Of a stretch of 64,000 nt of DNA, positions 62,403-64,000 are shown piece by piece. This DNA is from Enoplolaimus lenunculus (Eukaryota; Nematoda; Enoplea; Enoplida; Thoracostomopsidae). Below the pieces are notes generated by a model, which worked only from the letters and a program-made list of their open reading frames with translations, was not told the DNA's origin and searched no databases. How positions within the stretch are numbered: position 1 is the first letter of the stretch; every line of letters begins with the position of its first letter. Location: positions 124,001 to 188,000 of the forward strand of contig JASANG010001382.1 in assembly GCA_030248215.1 (NCBI GenBank), read 5' to 3'. The position numbers were made by a program, and so were the translations under genes.

Positions 62403-63052
62403 AATACTTACCGTCTCCCGGACAGCTTTAAACTAAAACTGACCATAAATATTATTGGTTGGCTTAGTTTGGCTCCATGCTTTAACATTTTAGAAATGTG
62501 GCAGAAATTTAGATTTGATGTGCGATAGAAGCCGTTATTAGCTTGATTTTGAGGTATTGTAGATACCGCGTATAAACCTAAACGGCTATTCGTTGAAGTG
62601 GGAGCTTCGAGCACCAAAATGGCTTACAACAGGCACTGAAACTAAAGTTAGTGACGAGCAAACCAACCCAGCGAAAAAGTTTCCTAATAAATGTGCAAAA
62701 TTTAAGGCCAAATCTGGCATTCCTAATTTCGAAACGCCCCACCCTCGTCAGGATCCACCAGGGTAGGGCTGAAGCACAGAGTCCAGCTGACAGGGTTTGG
62801 TAATTTGAGCACATAGTGGCTTGGCAAAGTCAAATATTGTGGCGAAAGCACAACGGTTTTGGTATAAGGAATATGGGTCAGAACCGAAGAATTTATACTT
62901 TAAAATTACAAAACGCTGTTGTATGATTGTTGGTAATAGGTTTCGCTCATCTGAATTACCGGTCCAATCTTTGAATGGGGGGATGTCCCAGTTGTTCATC
63001 GCCATGCTGGTCTCGAGGTTCAGTGGCAGAAATACATTTTGATCAGCAGATC
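62403..63052. other. Unassigned region with weak coding-like frames
   Basis: Open frames occur on both strands (for example plus AKSNIVAKAQRFWYKEYGS at about 62824-62880, faintly like a transposase helix-turn-helix). No splice-consistent model or firm family. Confidence 0.25.
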
Positions 63053-63387
63053 GGCCAACGTAAAGATCAGGGGCGGAACGTTTTTCTGTGTGACTGCAAT
63101 AGAGTAAGCTTAAGCTTTATACTATTTTTTGGCTTGGCTTGGGCTTTGACTTATGCTTTAGGCTTAGGCTTAGAAATATGCTCATTCTTACGCTTAGGCT
63201 TTAAGGCCCATGTATAGATCAGGGGTGGAACGTTTTTCTGTGTGACTACAATAGAGTAAGTTTTAGCTTTAGACTAATTTTTTGCTTGGCTTAAGATTAG
63301 GCTTAAGAAGGTGCTCATTCATTTCCGCTTACGCTCAGGCTTAGGAAGATGCTTATAACTGTTCCGCCCCTGTTCTTTACATTGGCC
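63053..63387. mobile_element. Two family A TTAGGC MITEs in tandem
   Basis: The left end GGCCAACGTAAAGATCAGGG recurs as GGCCCATGTATAGATCAGGG at about 63208, and one right end GTTCCGCCCCTGTTCTTTAC then ATTGGCC closes the pair. The first copy lacks its right terminus. Confidence 0.7.
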
Positions 63388-63777
63388 AGCAGATCCGAGG
63401 GACTCAATTACTGGCCAATCCAAAGGGGTGTCGTACGCCCCTGTCAGAAATTTTTTTGCGATAAAATCCTAAGGTCCCTACCTTACAATTTTACCCTTCA
63501 GATAATTGGCACATATACAGCATACTGTAACAAATTACGTTTCATAACCTTTGCCAACCCGCCAATTCGTCAGAAGTTTCTACATCTGTGATTCTTTTGC
63601 CATTGAACTTATTTCAACACCGCCGGGTTTGCCGTCAATTGCGAACGTTCTGAATGGAAACAGTTACGTGTTTAGAATTGCAATGATAAATATTTCACAA
63701 CTGTCAACAACTTTGATCCGAACCACAAATCAAAGTTAGAAAAATTTGGTTTCACTGGTAAATTGTAACCGCTGCAA

Positions 63778-63975
63778 ACTTGCAGTGATTGCAGTAAATT
63801 GCAGTGATTGCAGTAAATTGCAGTGATTGCAGTAAATTGCAGTGATTGCAGTAAATTGCAGTGATTGCAGTAAATTGCAGTGATTGCAGTAAATTGCAGT
63901 GATTGCAGTAAATTGCAGTGATTGCAGTAAGTTGCAGTGATTGCAGTAAATTGCAGTGATTGCAGTTATTGTAAA
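63778..63975. repeat. 19-bp minisatellite, about 10 copies
   Basis: The unit is TGCAGTGATTGCAGTAAAT, nearly perfect (one AAGT variant), degrading towards the window end at 64000. Confidence 0.92.
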
Positions 63976-64000
63976 ATTGTAATGATTGCAAAAAATTGCA

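Noticed and set aside
62748-63042. Transposase helix-turn-helix relic
   Set aside because: The resemblance is limited to a few residues (IVAKAQRFWYKEYG); no catalytic domain is visible.
63778-63975. CRISPR-like array
   Set aside because: The units are contiguous with no spacers, and the genome is eukaryotic.
1-64000. Retroviral, LTR or Polinton-like element
   Set aside because: No reverse transcriptase, integrase, capsid or long direct terminal repeat was recognised on either strand.

Overview
This window looks like part of a nematode nuclear genome. Three things point there. TTAGGC, the nematode telomere hexamer, is scattered through it inside dispersed repeats. One gene carries Cys-rich domains of the nematode chondroitin-proteoglycan-4 (CPG4) kind. 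The genes have many small exons separated by introns packed with short non-autonomous transposons. The heavy repeat load would suit a large repeat-rich (for example enoplean/mermithid) genome, but the species is a guess.

Three protein-coding genes can be assembled exon by exon, with reading frame and splice phase agreeing at every junction used. (1) Minus strand, 11809 to 1298: a Ser/Thr-rich, Cys-rich extracellular-type protein with two tandem CPG4-like domains; its 5' end is not found. (2) Plus strand, 15288 to 33807: an ATGL/PNPLA2-type patatin triglyceride lipase, 8 exons, 1,319 codons plus stop, with complete catalytic motifs, a membrane/lipid-droplet hydrophobic stretch and a very long low-complexity C-terminal tail. 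(3) Minus strand, 59257 to 37355: a DH-PH RhoGEF most like the PLEKHG family, 13 exons, 2,506 codons plus stop, with a long Ser-rich insertion inside the DH domain and a polyglutamine tract. Genes 2 and 3 are convergent, with about 3.5 kb between their stop codons. The 5' ends of genes 1 and 2 face each other across a repeat-filled interval containing tRNA-derived SINE units. Nothing indicates that the three genes share a pathway.

Almost everything else is repeats: hAT-like elements (CAGGGTGCAACCGG ends; five copies with perfect 8-bp target duplications), two inverted-terminal-repeat families that carry TTAGGC runs, several TA-flanked foldback families built from GAGTC or GAGTT motifs, a palindromic CCGTCCGTCAC family, tRNA-derived SINEs, a foldback element with a tRNA-like core, and minisatellites of 14, 19, 21, 24, 26 and 36 bp. 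Three of these arrays sit inside individual copies of three unrelated transposon families, so satellite birth inside MITEs looks like a recurring process here. I recognise no retroviral, LTR or Polinton-like element and no intact transposase.
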